From Guptibacillus hwajinpoensis (GTDB lineage Bacteria > Bacillota > Bacilli > Bacillales > Guptibacillaceae), in assembly GCF_001039475.1 (NCBI RefSeq), contig NZ_LELK01000004.1, forward strand, positions 1,269,676-1,333,675: DNA of 64,000 nt. The letters run 5' to 3'. Shown here piece after piece: positions 36,408-45,448 of the stretch. A program made the translations under genes and the position numbers. The first letter of the stretch is position 1. Each line of letters begins with the position of its first letter. Below the pieces are notes generated by a model. That model worked only from the letters and a program-made list of their open reading frames with translations. It was not told the DNA's origin and made no database searches.

Positions 36408-38753
36408 TTGCAAAAAAGAGTCTTGCGGCTACTCGAATACGACAAAGTTAAAGAACGACTCGGTAAACATGTATCTTCTTCATTAGGGAAGCAAAGGGTG
36501 GAACAGCTCGTTCCAATGTTTTCTCTACAAGATGTAAAGCATCAGCTAGATGGAACAGAAGAAGGAAGAAAAGTAATCCGACTTCGTGGTCAGGCACCAC
36601 TAGGCGGCATTCGAGATATACGCCAGAGTGTTAAGAGAGCGGAAATAGGTGGAATGCTTAATCCGTCCGAATTATTAGATATTTCAAGTACAATCTATGG
36701 CGGACGACGATTTAAGACATTCCTAGAGAATATGGTTGAAGATGGGGTAGAACTTCCGCTTCTTCACGATCTTGTAAGTCAAATTATGCATGAAACGGAG
36801 CTTGAACAGGAGATTAATGCATGCATTGATCAAGACGGAGATTTATTAGATTCAGCTAGCGATGCTTTACGTCGTCTACGTACACAGTTACGAAGTTTTG
36901 AATCACGAGTAAGGGAAAAGCTTGAGAGCTTGATTCGGTCATCAAGTACTAGAAAAATGCTTTCCGATGCTCTGATTACCATTCGCAATGAACGTTATGT
37001 GATCCCTGTAAAGCAAGAATACCGTGGTTCATTTGGAGGTATGGTTCACGATCAATCATCCTCAGGAGCTACGTTGTTTATTGAACCTCAATCAGTTGTA
37101 TCGATCAACAATCAGCTTAAAGAAGTGAAAGTGAAAGAGAAGCTTGAAATTGAGCGTATTTTAACTGAATTGACAGGACGAGTTGCAGAGTCTTCAGAAA
37201 CGTTGCGTCATAATGTCGATACGCTTGCAGATATCGATTTTATTTTCGCACGAGCTTTGTATGCAAATGAACTGAAAGCAACTCATCCATCCATGAATGA
37301 TGAAGGCGAGCTTGAGATTCGAAACGGTCGACATCCGCTTCTTCCTCAGGATGAAGTCGTACCTTCTTCTCTTTATCTTGGACGTGATTATTCATCACTT
37401 GTTATTACAGGTCCAAATACAGGGGGGAAAACTGTTACACTGAAGACAGCTGGTCTTTTAACACTTATGGCACAGTCGGGTTTACATATTCCAGCTGATG
37501 AAGGCTCTACGATGTCCGTTTTCCAACAAATATTTGCTGATATTGGCGATGAGCAATCTATTGAACAAAGTCTAAGTACATTCTCTTCTCATATGACGAA
37601 TATCGTTACTATTCTAGAGAACATTGATCACAATAGTCTTGTTCTGTTTGATGAGCTTGGTGCTGGTACGGACCCTCAAGAAGGTGCAGCGCTTGCCATC
37701 TCCATTCTTGATTACGTATATAACCGTGGATCTAGAGTGATTGCCACAACCCACTATAGTGAATTAAAAGCCTATGCTTATAATCGTGAAGGGGTTATGA
37801 ATGCTAGTGTAGAATTTGATGTGGAGACCCTTCGTCCAACCTATCGTCTCTTAATTGGTGTACCTGGACGAAGCAATGCATTCGAAATTTCAAGACGTCT
37901 AGGATTAATGGATGATATTATTGACGATGCACGGTCACAGATTTCTAGTGAGAGTAATAAAGTAGATCGCATGATTTCTTCTTTAGAAGATAGTCAGAAG
38001 CAGGCTGAGCGCGATCGAGAGGTTGCAACTGATCTCCGAAAAGAAGCTGAATTACTTAAAAAAGACTTGGAAACTCAATTAGAGAAATTTGAGAAACAGC
38101 GTGAACGTATGTTTGAAGAAGCAGAGCAGAAGGCTGCAGAAGAAGTTGAGAAAGCACAGGAACAAGCTAAACGAATTATCCATGATCTGCGTACCTTCCA
38201 AAAGGGAGCTGTTAAAGAACATCAGTTAATCGATGCACAGAAACAGCTTGAGGATGCAAAGCCTGAACTTCGAAGTGAAAAGCCTACACAAAAGAAAGCA
38301 AAAGTTAGATCCTACCAACCTGGTGATGAAGTGAAAGTGATTAGCTTTAACCAAAAGGGTCATATTGTCGAACAAGTGGGCAAGAACGAATACCAGGTTC
38401 AACTTGGAATAATGAAGATGAACGTAAAATCAAACGACCTTGAAGCGATTAAATCAAAACCAGCCGTTGAACGAAAGCCCTTTGTTACTGTTCGGGGAAG
38501 CGATAGCAGAGTAAAGACAGAGCTTGATCTGAGAGGTAAAAGATACGAAGACGCTCAAATGGAAGTAGAGCGCTATATTGACGATGCACTACTTGCGGGA
38601 TATAGCCAGGTTTCGATTATCCATGGGAAAGGTACTGGGGCGCTTAGAAAAGGTGTTCATGAATGGTTGAAACGTCACTCTCGCGTGAAAAATCTCCGAA
38701 TGGGCGGCATGAATGAAGGCGGCGGTGGTGTTACCGTTGTGGAACTGAAGTAG
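36408..38753 (+). CDS. mutS2: Endonuclease MutS2
   Basis: 781 aa, TTG start behind AGGAGGA. MutS-like core without the mismatch-recognition domain: Walker A TGPNTGGKT (about 330), Walker B LVLFDELGAGTDPQEGAA, long coiled coil (about 510-620), KOW-like KVRSYQPGDEVKVISF, and a C-terminal Smr domain (LDLRGKRYEDA, SIIHGKGTGALRKGV). Not a mismatch repair factor. Family members suppress recombination or, in B. subtilis, act on collided ribosomes. Confidence 0.95.
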   Translation: MQKRVLRLLEYDKVKERLGKHVSSSLGKQRVEQLVPMFSLQDVKHQLDGTEEGRKVIRLRGQAPLGGIRDIRQSVKRAEIGGMLNPSELLDISSTIYGGRRFKTFLENMVEDGVELPLLHDLVSQIMHETELEQEINACIDQDGDLLDSASDALRRLRTQLRSFESRVREKLESLIRSSSTRKMLSDALITIRNERYVIPVKQEYRGSFGGMVHDQSSSGATLFIEPQSVVSINNQLKEVKVKEKLEIERILTELTGRVAESSETLRHNVDTLADIDFIFARALYANELKATHPSMNDEGELEIRNGRHPLLPQDEVVPSSLYLGRDYSSLVITGPNTGGKTVTLKTAGLLTLMAQSGLHIPADEGSTMSVFQQIFADIGDEQSIEQSLSTFSSHMTNIVTILENIDHNSLVLFDELGAGTDPQEGAALAISILDYVYNRGSRVIATTHYSELKAYAYNREGVMNASVEFDVETLRPTYRLLIGVPGRSNAFEISRRLGLMDDIIDDARSQISSESNKVDRMISSLEDSQKQAERDREVATDLRKEAELLKKDLETQLEKFEKQRERMFEEAEQKAAEEVEKAQEQAKRIIHDLRTFQKGAVKEHQLIDAQKQLEDAKPELRSEKPTQKKAKVRSYQPGDEVKVISFNQKGHIVEQVGKNEYQVQLGIMKMNVKSNDLEAIKSKPAVERKPFVTVRGSDSRVKTELDLRGKRYEDAQMEVERYIDDALLAGYSQVSIIHGKGTGALRKGVHEWLKRHSRVKNLRMGGMNEGGGGVTVVELK

Positions 38754-38770
38754 AGAAAGGAATTATCATT

Positions 38771-39178
38771 ATGGATCAATTGTGGGAGAGTGTAGCATTT
38801 CAGACAGCCGCTAATTACAGTGTTGTTATTGTTTGTATGATTGTTTTTCTTGCGCTTTTTGAATTTGTCACATCCTATCGTAACTGGGAGGAAATTCAAA
38901 GAGGAAATCTTGCTGTTGCAATGGCTACTGGGGGTAAGATATTCGGAATAGCCAATATCTTTCGGTTTTCAATTGAACACAATGATTCGCTTGTCACGAT
39001 GATGGGATGGGGAGTCTTCGGTTTTTTCCTTCTATTAATCGGATACTTTACCTTTGAATTTCTAACGCCTAAATTTAAGATTGATAAACAAATAGCAGCA
39101 GATAATCGAGCAGTAGGTTTTATTTCGATGGTGATATCGATTGGCCTGTCCTTCGTTATTGGAGCTGGGATTTCATAA
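38771..39178 (+). CDS. yshE: DUF350 membrane protein (YshE-like)
   Basis: 135 aa with four membrane helices in two pairs: TAANYSVVIVCMIVFLALFEF, then VAMATGGKIFGIANIF, MGWGVFGFFLLLIGYFTF and FISMVISIGLSFVIGAGIS. GGKIFGIANIFRFSI is the DUF350 motif. Function unknown. 17 nt after mutS2, and 12 nt before a tiny membrane peptide gene, so probably part of the polX-mutS2 operon. Confidence 0.82.
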   Translation: MDQLWESVAFQTAANYSVVIVCMIVFLALFEFVTSYRNWEEIQRGNLAVAMATGGKIFGIANIFRFSIEHNDSLVTMMGWGVFGFFLLLIGYFTFEFLTPKFKIDKQIAADNRAVGFISMVISIGLSFVIGAGIS

Positions 39179-39190
39179 GAGGAGCAAGGT

Positions 39191-39274
39191 ATGGAAACGT
39201 TATGGAAAGTACTTATAGTCGTATCTATCGTGTTTTTTATTGCAGGTATAGTTTATTTACTTTATTTTGTGTAA
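39191..39274 (+). CDS. Putative 27-residue single-pass membrane peptide
   Basis: ATG to TAA of 27 codons, 8 nt after AGAGGAG. The product is METLWKV followed by one hydrophobic helix of about 20 residues (LIVVSIVFFIAGIVYLLYFV), with no cytoplasmic tail. It starts 12 nt after the DUF350 gene and ends 6 nt before the operon terminator hairpin. The site, spacing and hydrophobicity support translation. It could be a small partner of the DUF350 protein. Not confirmed by homology here. Confidence 0.6.
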   Translation: METLWKVLIVVSIVFFIAGIVYLLYFV

Positions 39275-39280
39275 TCATGA

Positions 39281-39310
39281 AGAAACAGGCGAAATGCCTG
39301 TTTCTTTTTT
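39281..39310 (+). terminator. Terminator of the polX-mutS2-DUF350 operon
   Basis: AGAAACAGGC-gaaat-GCCTGTTTCT followed by TTTTT. Confidence 0.88.
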
Positions 39311-39319
39311 ATTTGCTAA

Positions 39320-39476
39320 GGCTCTTTTCTAAAATATTGTTGCTTTTAAAACATATATAAAAAAACACACTTAGTGATTGGAGCGGAAGGAGGCTTCCCG
39401 CCCGCCCTGCTGGAAGCGAGCATCCTGGAGCGGAAATTAACCTACTCATATAGTAACAATGTTTACTAAAAGAGCC
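39320..39476 (+). repeat. Family 1 dispersed repeat, copy R5 with terminal inverted repeats
   Basis: The core is the short form (GATTGGAGCGG ... GGAGCGGAAATTAACC, about 39374-39442). Outer arms GGCTCTTTTCTAAAATATTG and TAACAATGTTTACTAAAAGA then GCC form terminal inverted repeats, which define a 157-bp unit. Confidence 0.85.
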
Positions 39477-39566
39477 TTTGCTAAAGAAAGATAAGAGTGA
39501 CGCTTGTCTCCTTTTTCCGACTTAAATTGCCAATGTATTCAAAAAAATCAAAAAAAGATAGGATAT

Positions 39567-39587
39567 TTTAAGCGTTTTCATTATAAT
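39567..39587 (+). promoter_or_regulatory. Candidate lcfA control region (cre-like site and -10)
   Basis: TTTAAGCGTTTTCA (39567-39580) matches the cre consensus in 11 of 14 positions, followed by TATAAT. No -35 is clear. CcpA control of lcfA is known in B. subtilis. I see no FadR palindrome here. Confidence 0.35.
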
Positions 39588-39645
39588 TATCTTATAGAGA
39601 GAATATTTGGTTTGGAAGGAGTCGTAAAAGGGAGGTTGACGATAT

Positions 39646-41340
39646 ATGACGAACAACGTTGAAAAAGAGTGGTTTAGCTATTATCAAGAAGGAGTTCCTA
39701 GCTCAATTGAATATGAGAATAAACCACTGCAAGCTTATCTGATTGATGCAGCCACAAAACATCCTAACAAAACAGCTGTTCATTTCCTTGGGAAAGAACT
39801 AACGTTTCAAGAACTACTTAGCCGGTCGAAGCGACTAGCAAATTCATTGCGTGAGAATGGGCTCAAGAAGAGTGATCGTGTATCCATTATGCTTCCGAAT
39901 TGTCCGCAAGCTGTTATTAGTTACTATGCTGTCCTTATGGCAGGAGGAGTAGTCGTTCAAACCAATCCTCTGTATATGGAGAGAGAATTGGAGCATCAGC
40001 TTACCGATTCAGAAGCGAATATAATGATTTGTCTTGACCTTGTACTACCAAAAGTATTGAAGGTGAAAAATAAGACAATGCTTCAACATATTGTTGTAAC
40101 AAAAATCCAGGACTATTTACCATTTCCTAAAAATCTACTTTTTCCGCTTATCCAAAAGCAAAAGAAGCAGGGATTGCTTGTTGAAATGCCATCTACAGAT
40201 GAAATTCATACATTCAAGAACTGGGTAGCAAATGGGAGTGAGGATGACATTGAATTAGATGTTAATCCGAAAGAAGATCTTGCTCTTCTTCAATATACGG
40301 GTGGAACAACAGGTCTTGCGAAAGGTGTCATGCTAACTCATTTCAATCTTGTAGTGAATACAATGCAGTGTAAGAATTGGATTCCTGATGCGAAGTACGG
40401 TGAGGAAAGTGTTATGGGTATTCTTCCGTTCTTCCATGTTTACGGCATGACATGTGTGATGAACCTTTCAATTATGTATGCGGCTAAAATGATTATTCTT
40501 CCTAAATTCGAACCAAAAGATACGCTTAAGGCGATTGAGAAGCAGAAGCCCACATTATTTCCTGGGGCACCAACCATCTATATATCATTGTTAAATGAAC
40601 CTGACTTTGATAAGTATGATCTATCATCGATTAAAGCATGTATAAGCGGTTCTGCGCCACTCCCAATTGAGGTCCAACAAAAGTTTCAGGAGAAAATCAC
40701 TGGTAGACTCGTAGAAGGATATGGCCTAACGGAGTCTTCCCCTGTAACGCACTCGAATCCACTTTCGGATGGAACGGTAGTTGGAAGTATAGGCCTTCCC
40801 TGGCCAGATACAGATGCTAAAATTGTATTGCCAACAGGAGATGAAGCGGCTCTTAAAGAGATTGGAGAGCTTATTGTTCAAGGACCTCAAGTTATGAAAG
40901 GCTATTGGAAGAGACCTGATGAAACGAATGCGGTATTAAAGAATGGGTGGCTTTTTACAGGTGATATGGCCTATCGAGATGAAAAAGGTTACTTCTATGT
41001 AGTGGATCGAAAGAAAGATATGATTATTGCAGGTGGCTATAATATTTATCCTCGTGAAGTGGAAGAAGTACTCTATGAACATCCAGCAGTACAAGAAGCT
41101 GTTATCATCGGCATACCTGATGCTTATCGCGGTGAAACGGTAAAGGCATTTGTCGTATTAAAGCAGAATGAAAAGGCAACTGAAGAAGAAATGAATCAAT
41201 TCTGTCGTAAATTCCTTGCTGCTTATAAAGTGCCTAGACTTTATGAATTTAGAGAAGAGCTTCCGAAAACTACGGTTGGTAAAATTCTCCGTCGTGTTCT
41301 AGTAGATGAAGAAAAGGCAAAAAAGGACCAATCGCTCTAG
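39646..41340 (+). CDS. lcfA: Long-chain-fatty-acid-CoA ligase
   Basis: 564 aa adenylate-forming enzyme. P-loop YTGGTTGLAKG (about 218), EGYGLTESSPV, GDMAYRDEKGYFYVVDRKKDM and the catalytic Lys region TTVGKILRRVL near the C-terminus. Activates fatty acids for beta-oxidation. GGGAGG ribosome binding site. First gene of the lcfA-fadR-fadB-etfB-etfA order of B. subtilis, but a terminator and a separate fadR promoter lie after it here. Confidence 0.94.
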   Translation: MTNNVEKEWFSYYQEGVPSSIEYENKPLQAYLIDAATKHPNKTAVHFLGKELTFQELLSRSKRLANSLRENGLKKSDRVSIMLPNCPQAVISYYAVLMAGGVVVQTNPLYMERELEHQLTDSEANIMICLDLVLPKVLKVKNKTMLQHIVVTKIQDYLPFPKNLLFPLIQKQKKQGLLVEMPSTDEIHTFKNWVANGSEDDIELDVNPKEDLALLQYTGGTTGLAKGVMLTHFNLVVNTMQCKNWIPDAKYGEESVMGILPFFHVYGMTCVMNLSIMYAAKMIILPKFEPKDTLKAIEKQKPTLFPGAPTIYISLLNEPDFDKYDLSSIKACISGSAPLPIEVQQKFQEKITGRLVEGYGLTESSPVTHSNPLSDGTVVGSIGLPWPDTDAKIVLPTGDEAALKEIGELIVQGPQVMKGYWKRPDETNAVLKNGWLFTGDMAYRDEKGYFYVVDRKKDMIIAGGYNIYPREVEEVLYEHPAVQEAVIIGIPDAYRGETVKAFVVLKQNEKATEEEMNQFCRKFLAAYKVPRLYEFREELPKTTVGKILRRVLVDEEKAKKDQSL

Positions 41341-41353
41341 CGATTGGTTTTTC
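41327..41353 (+). terminator. Terminator of lcfA
   Basis: ACCAATCGCT-ct-AGCGATTGGT followed by TTTTCT; overlaps the lcfA stop codon. Confidence 0.85.
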
Positions 41354-41358
41354 TGATT

Positions 41359-41464
41359 GGCTATGTCAATGGACAGTGTTGATTTTTGGCTTATTTACGC
41401 CCTGCGATTGGTCATCCCGAATGAGTCAAAAATAGAGAAATCAACAATATGAGCAAACATAGCC
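41359..41464 (+). repeat. Family 2 dispersed repeat, copy B
   Basis: Ends GGCTATGT and ACATAGCC form an inverted repeat. Inner GTTGATTTTTGGCT and GAGTCAAAAATAGAGAAATCAAC also pair, and GCGATTGGTCATCC is shared with copy C. 106 bp, a shortened form. Confidence 0.8.
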
Positions 41465-41592
41465 TTCTGATTTAATGTCTAAAATTAATCATTAATATTC
41501 TGGAAAGATTCGCACATTTCTGCTTATTATGGTATGATTATTTTGTAAAAAATCTCCTGATTCTAAACGAGCGCTCGCTCAGAAATCTTATG

Positions 41593-41622
41593 TTGACAGC
41601 GGATGGTTCGTATCGCTACAAT
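41593..41622 (+). promoter_or_regulatory. fadR operon promoter
   Basis: TTGACA-N18-TACAAT, upstream of the FadR operator. A separate CGAGCGCTCG palindrome lies just before it (41569-41578). Confidence 0.75.
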
Positions 41623-41628
41623 AAGATT

Positions 41629-41648
41629 ATGAATGAACGCTCATTCAT
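41629..41648 (+). promoter_or_regulatory. FadR operator
   Basis: ATGAATGA-ACGC-TCATTCAT, a perfect palindrome that matches the FadR box described for Bacillus (ATGAATGANTANTCATTCAT). It sits over the predicted transcription start of fadR-fadB-etfB-etfA, so FadR should repress its own operon and be released by long-chain acyl-CoA. Confidence 0.85.
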
Positions 41649-41689
41649 TTTCGGATGAGCGCCGGATAAAGAATAAAGGAGAAACTATT

Positions 41690-42283
41690 ATGGTTGAAAA
41701 GGGGAAAAAAAGAGGACCAAAGTACGATAAAATCATAGACGCAGCAGTTGTTGTCATTGCTCAAAATGGTTATCATCAAGCACAGGTTTCCAAAATTGCT
41801 AGAGAAGCAGGAGTTGCTGATGGTACAATCTATCTTTATTTTAAAAACAAAGAAGATCTTTTAATCTCGCTATTCCAGAAAAAGATGGGCAGCTTTATCG
41901 ACAAAACGGAAGAGCAAATTGCCAACAAAGACAACGCAATGGATAAACTGTTCACGCTGATTGATATGCATTTTAAACACCTTGGTTCAGATTATGAGCT
42001 TGCTATCGTTACACAACTAGAGCTTAGACAAACAAACAAAGCGCTTCGTGCTCAAATCGGCGAGGTACTGAAGAAATACCTCACCCTAGTTGATCATATT
42101 CTCGATGAAGGTATTAAATCAGGTTTGTTTATAGAGGAATTGGACATTCGACTAGCTAGACAAATGATTTTTGGGACGTTGGATGAAACCGTAACAAACT
42201 GGGTTATGAAAGATCACAAGTTTGATTTAGAGGCACTCGCAAAGCCGCTTCACAATTTATTGATAAACGGCTTGAGTAAATAA
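41690..42283 (+). CDS. fadR: Fatty acid degradation regulator FadR (TetR family)
   Basis: 197 aa; ATG behind AAAGGAG. N-terminal TetR helix-turn-helix (KYDKIIDAAVVVIAQNGYHQAQVSKIAREAGVADG is its span, residues about 11-45, with GTIYLYFKNKEDLL after it); C-terminal ligand domain (about 75-190). Represses beta-oxidation genes until long-chain acyl-CoA binds. The matching operator lies 42 nt upstream. Confidence 0.93.
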   Translation: MVEKGKKRGPKYDKIIDAAVVVIAQNGYHQAQVSKIAREAGVADGTIYLYFKNKEDLLISLFQKKMGSFIDKTEEQIANKDNAMDKLFTLIDMHFKHLGSDYELAIVTQLELRQTNKALRAQIGEVLKKYLTLVDHILDEGIKSGLFIEELDIRLARQMIFGTLDETVTNWVMKDHKFDLEALAKPLHNLLINGLSK

Positions 42284-42288
42284 AAAGA

Positions 42289-42311
42289 TGTCCCGGCTTA
42301 GACCGGGACCA
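42289..42311 (+). other. Intercistronic hairpin between fadR and fadB
   Basis: GTCCCGG-cttaga-CCGGGAC, 7 perfect GC-rich pairs with no T-run, between the fadR stop and the fadB ribosome binding site. Possible mRNA processing or stability element. Confidence 0.55.
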
Positions 42312-42332
42312 CCATATGAAAGGAGTGGAGAA

Positions 42333-43106
42333 GTGGAATTTATTAGAGTAAAGAATGAGAACAAGGTTGCGCATGTAACATTGAATAGACCACCAGCTAA
42401 TGCAGTTGCATCTGATGTTTTAAAAGAACTGTCCGAAGTGCTCTCAAGTATTGAAGGAGATCCCGAGACAAAAGTAATCCTTATTTCAGGTGAAGGCAAA
42501 TTTTTCTCAGCAGGTGCTGATATTAAGGAATTTACTACAGTTAGTAGTGAAGAGGGATTTGCAGAGCTAGGTGGTTTTGGACAGCAATTATTCGATAAAA
42601 TGGAAGCGTTCCCAAAACCGATCATTGCAGCTATTCATGGTGCTGCGCTTGGTGGAGGTTTGGAGCTCGCGATGGCTTGTCATATTCGATTAGTAACTGA
42701 AAACGCCAAGCTTGGACTTCCTGAACTACAACTTGGTCTTGTTCCTGGATTTGCGGGAACTCAAAGACTACCAGCACTTGTGGGGAAAGCAAAAGCAACT
42801 GAAATGCTACTAACAAGTGAGCCAATTACAGGCATTGAAGCTGTGGCTGCAGGTCTAGCGAATCAAGTATATAGCGACGAAGATCTGCTTCCTAAAGCTA
42901 AAGAACTTGCTGAGAAGATCGCTTTAAAGAGTGCTGTAGCAGTTAACTATGCTCTTAAACTTCTCACCTATTCTAAGTCAGAGCAGTTTGATGAAGGTGT
43001 TCAAAAAGAAAGAGAGTATTTTGGGAAGGCATTTGCTTCAGAAGATGGACAAGAAGGTATTCGTGCATTTATTGAGAAACGTAAGCCGCAATTCCAAGAT
43101 AAATAA
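42333..43106 (+). CDS. fadB: Enoyl-CoA hydratase
   Basis: 257 aa crotonase. GTG start 7 nt after AAGGAG; the longer frame from 42288 reads through the hairpin. Oxyanion-hole motifs SAGADIKEF and HGAALGGGLELAMACH; catalytic Glu in LGLPELQLGLVPGFAGTQRL. Hydrates 2-enoyl-CoA in beta-oxidation. No 3-hydroxyacyl-CoA dehydrogenase domain is present. Second gene of the FadR operon. Confidence 0.92.
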   Translation: MEFIRVKNENKVAHVTLNRPPANAVASDVLKELSEVLSSIEGDPETKVILISGEGKFFSAGADIKEFTTVSSEEGFAELGGFGQQLFDKMEAFPKPIIAAIHGAALGGGLELAMACHIRLVTENAKLGLPELQLGLVPGFAGTQRLPALVGKAKATEMLLTSEPITGIEAVAAGLANQVYSDEDLLPKAKELAEKIALKSAVAVNYALKLLTYSKSEQFDEGVQKEREYFGKAFASEDGQEGIRAFIEKRKPQFQDK

Positions 43107-43135
43107 AGTGAACTATCTCAGGGAGGGATAAAGAT

Positions 43136-43906
43136 ATGAACATTTATGTAATCATGAAAAGAACTTTTGATACTGAGGAAAAAATCGTTATCGAAAACGG
43201 AAAAATTAGTGAAGAAGGTGTTGAATTCATTATCAACCCTTATGATGAATATGCCATTGAAGAAGCGATTCAACTCCGTGATGATCATGGCGGTGAAGTA
43301 ACAGTTGTAAGTATTGGTGATGAAGAAGTTGAGAAAGAGCTAAGAACAGCCCTTGCAATGGGAGCAGATAAAGCGGTTCTTATTAATAACGAAGATCTCG
43401 ACGATAGCGATCAATATACAACAACGGCCCTTCTAGCAGCATATTTTGAGGATAAAGAATTCGACATCATTCTCGGAGGAAACGTATCGAACGATAATAG
43501 TACTGGACAAGTTGGACCACGTCTTGCTGAGAAACTTGGAATCGCTTACGTAACAACGATTACTAAGCTTGATATTGATGGAACAACAGCTACAATGGAG
43601 CGCGATGTTGAAGGTGACATGGAAATTGTTGAAGCACAACTACCACTTCTTGTGACGGCTCAACAAGGATTAAACGAGCCACGCTATCCTTCACTTCCAG
43701 GTATTATGAAGGCAAAGAAAAAGCCATTAGAAAATATAGATTATGATGAACTTGATGTAGAAGATGATGAAATTGAAGCTAAAACAGAAACGATTGAGCG
43801 TTATCTTCCACCTAAAAAAGAAGCAGGTAAGGTTCTCGAAGGTGAGTTAGGTGATCAAGTAGAAGAACTAGTGAAACTACTTCGCCAGGAAGCGAAAGTT
43901 ATATAG
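43136..43906 (+). CDS. etfB: Electron transfer flavoprotein beta subunit
   Basis: 256 aa, GGGAGGG ribosome binding site. AANT-hydrolase-like fold; binds AMP. LRTALAMGADKAVLI and GGNVSNDNSTGQVGPRLAEKLG are typical EtfB segments. It carries electrons from acyl-CoA dehydrogenases with EtfA, whose gene starts 12 nt downstream. Confidence 0.95.
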   Translation: MNIYVIMKRTFDTEEKIVIENGKISEEGVEFIINPYDEYAIEEAIQLRDDHGGEVTVVSIGDEEVEKELRTALAMGADKAVLINNEDLDDSDQYTTTALLAAYFEDKEFDIILGGNVSNDNSTGQVGPRLAEKLGIAYVTTITKLDIDGTTATMERDVEGDMEIVEAQLPLLVTAQQGLNEPRYPSLPGIMKAKKKPLENIDYDELDVEDDEIEAKTETIERYLPPKKEAGKVLEGELGDQVEELVKLLRQEAKVI

Positions 43907-43918
43907 GAGGGGACAATT

Positions 43919-44896
43919 ATGGCTAAAAAAGTACTTGTATTTGCAGAAGCTCGTGATAATGAACTACGTAACGTATCGTTTGAGGCGATTGGTGCAGGGA
44001 AAGAAATCGCAGCTGGTGGTGAAGTCATCGCAGTAGTAGTGGGAGAAAATGTAGGCTCTCTAACAGATCCTCTTTTCCATTACGGAGCAGACCGCGTCAT
44101 TAAAGTAGAAGATGAGAAACTTAAAAACTATACGAGTGATGGGTACGGACAGGCTTTCATACAGATCGTTGATTCCGTTGATCCTGATGCTATTCTTATG
44201 CCACATACTTCAATAGGGAAAGACTTAGCTCCTCGACTGGCAAGTAAACTTGATGCTGGACTTGTTTCAGATGCTATAGGAATTGAACTTGAGGGAGAAG
44301 ACGTAGTCTTTACTCGTCCAATCTACTCAGGTAAAGCTTTTGAGAAGAAGAAGATTAAAGAGGGCATCATTCTTGCAACAATTCGACCCAACAATATTGC
44401 TCCACTTGAATTAGATGAGTCTCGTTCTGGTGAAGTTTTTGAAGAGAGCATAAAGATTAAAGATTTGCGTACGATTGTGAAAGAAGTTGTTCGTAAATCG
44501 ACTTCAGGCGTTGATCTTTCTGAAGCAAAAGTGATTGTTGCTGGTGGTAGAGGTGTTAAGAGTGAAGAAGGATTTGAACCTCTACAAGAACTAGCAGATC
44601 TACTTGGCGCAGCAGTAGGAGCTTCTCGTGGTGCATGTGATGCCGATTACTGCGACTATTCCCTCCAAATTGGGCAAACCGGTAAAGTAGTAACTCCAGA
44701 TCTTTATATTGCCTGTGGTATTTCAGGTGCAATTCAGCACTTAGCAGGTATGTCTAATTCCAAAGTAATTGTTGCAATTAATAAAGATCCTGAAGCAAGT
44801 ATCTTCAGCGTTGCTGATTATGGTATTGTAGGCGATCTTTTCGAAGTTGTACCATTGCTTACACAAGAATTTAAGAAGGTACTTCAAACAAGCTAA
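43919..44896 (+). CDS. etfA: Electron transfer flavoprotein alpha subunit
   Basis: 325 aa, GGAGGGG ribosome binding site. N-terminal ETF domain, then the FAD-binding C-terminal domain (about 200-320) with VAGGRGVKSEEGF, GASRGACDADY, IGQTGKVVTPDLYIACGISG and NKDPEASIFSVADYGIVGD. Last gene of the operon. Confidence 0.96.
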   Translation: MAKKVLVFAEARDNELRNVSFEAIGAGKEIAAGGEVIAVVVGENVGSLTDPLFHYGADRVIKVEDEKLKNYTSDGYGQAFIQIVDSVDPDAILMPHTSIGKDLAPRLASKLDAGLVSDAIGIELEGEDVVFTRPIYSGKAFEKKKIKEGIILATIRPNNIAPLELDESRSGEVFEESIKIKDLRTIVKEVVRKSTSGVDLSEAKVIVAGGRGVKSEEGFEPLQELADLLGAAVGASRGACDADYCDYSLQIGQTGKVVTPDLYIACGISGAIQHLAGMSNSKVIVAINKDPEASIFSVADYGIVGDLFEVVPLLTQEFKKVLQTS

Positions 44897-44900
44897 GAAC

Positions 44901-44927
44901 AAAGCGAGCTATATAGCTCGCTTTTTC
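44901..44927 (+). terminator. Terminator of the fad operon
   Basis: AAAGCGAGCTA-ta-TAGCTCGCTTT followed by TTC. Confidence 0.88.
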
Positions 44928-45044
44928 TTATGTGCCGAGAAGTTTCTGAAAGATTGTTTTTATATAATGAATTTTTTATTAAAGGCTCTTATCTAAACGC
45001 TAGTAGTTTTTAAAGAATTTCCCTATAGAGAACAACATTCCATA

Positions 45045-45176
45045 GTTGATTGGAGCGGAAGGAGCTCGACTCCTGCGGGACTAGCGGGACAGGTGAGACC
45101 CCACAGGAGCGTAAGCGACGAGGAGGCTCAAGTGTCCCGCCCCGCAGAAAGCGAGCACCTAGAGCGGAAATCAACT
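45045..45176 (+). repeat. Family 1 dispersed repeat, copy R6 (long form)
   Basis: TTGATTGGAGCGGAAGGAGC at the left and GAGCACCTAGAGCGGAAATC at the right with the long centre (GGGACTAGCGGGACAGGTGA then CGTAAGCGACGAGGAGGCTC). It is the reverse complement of copy R4 over the centre. It lies in the 550-nt gap between etfA and trxA. Confidence 0.88.
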
Positions 45177-45384
45177 ACTACTCTTATCGTATAGAAACAA
45201 AGTCTAATATAACAACCGATTTAAAAGAACAGTCTCTAAATTTGTTTGTATTATTTACGATGACTCGTTTTATTAAAAGAAAGATGGGGAACAATGAATG
45301 TGAGTCAAAAAAATGGAATCATGAAGAGTATTAATGATATACTCATTTTGAGCCAGTTGATCGATACCAACATGGCAGAGCACA

Positions 45385-45414
45385 TTGAGGCAACCGGCCT
45401 TAACCTGGTATTCT
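45385..45414 (+). promoter_or_regulatory. Possible trxA promoter
   Basis: TTGAGG-N18-TATTCT, 35 nt before trxA. A moderate match only; no other candidate stands out. Confidence 0.35.
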
Positions 45415-45448
45415 CAAGTGATAAATGTTTGAAGGAGGAAGATATAGA

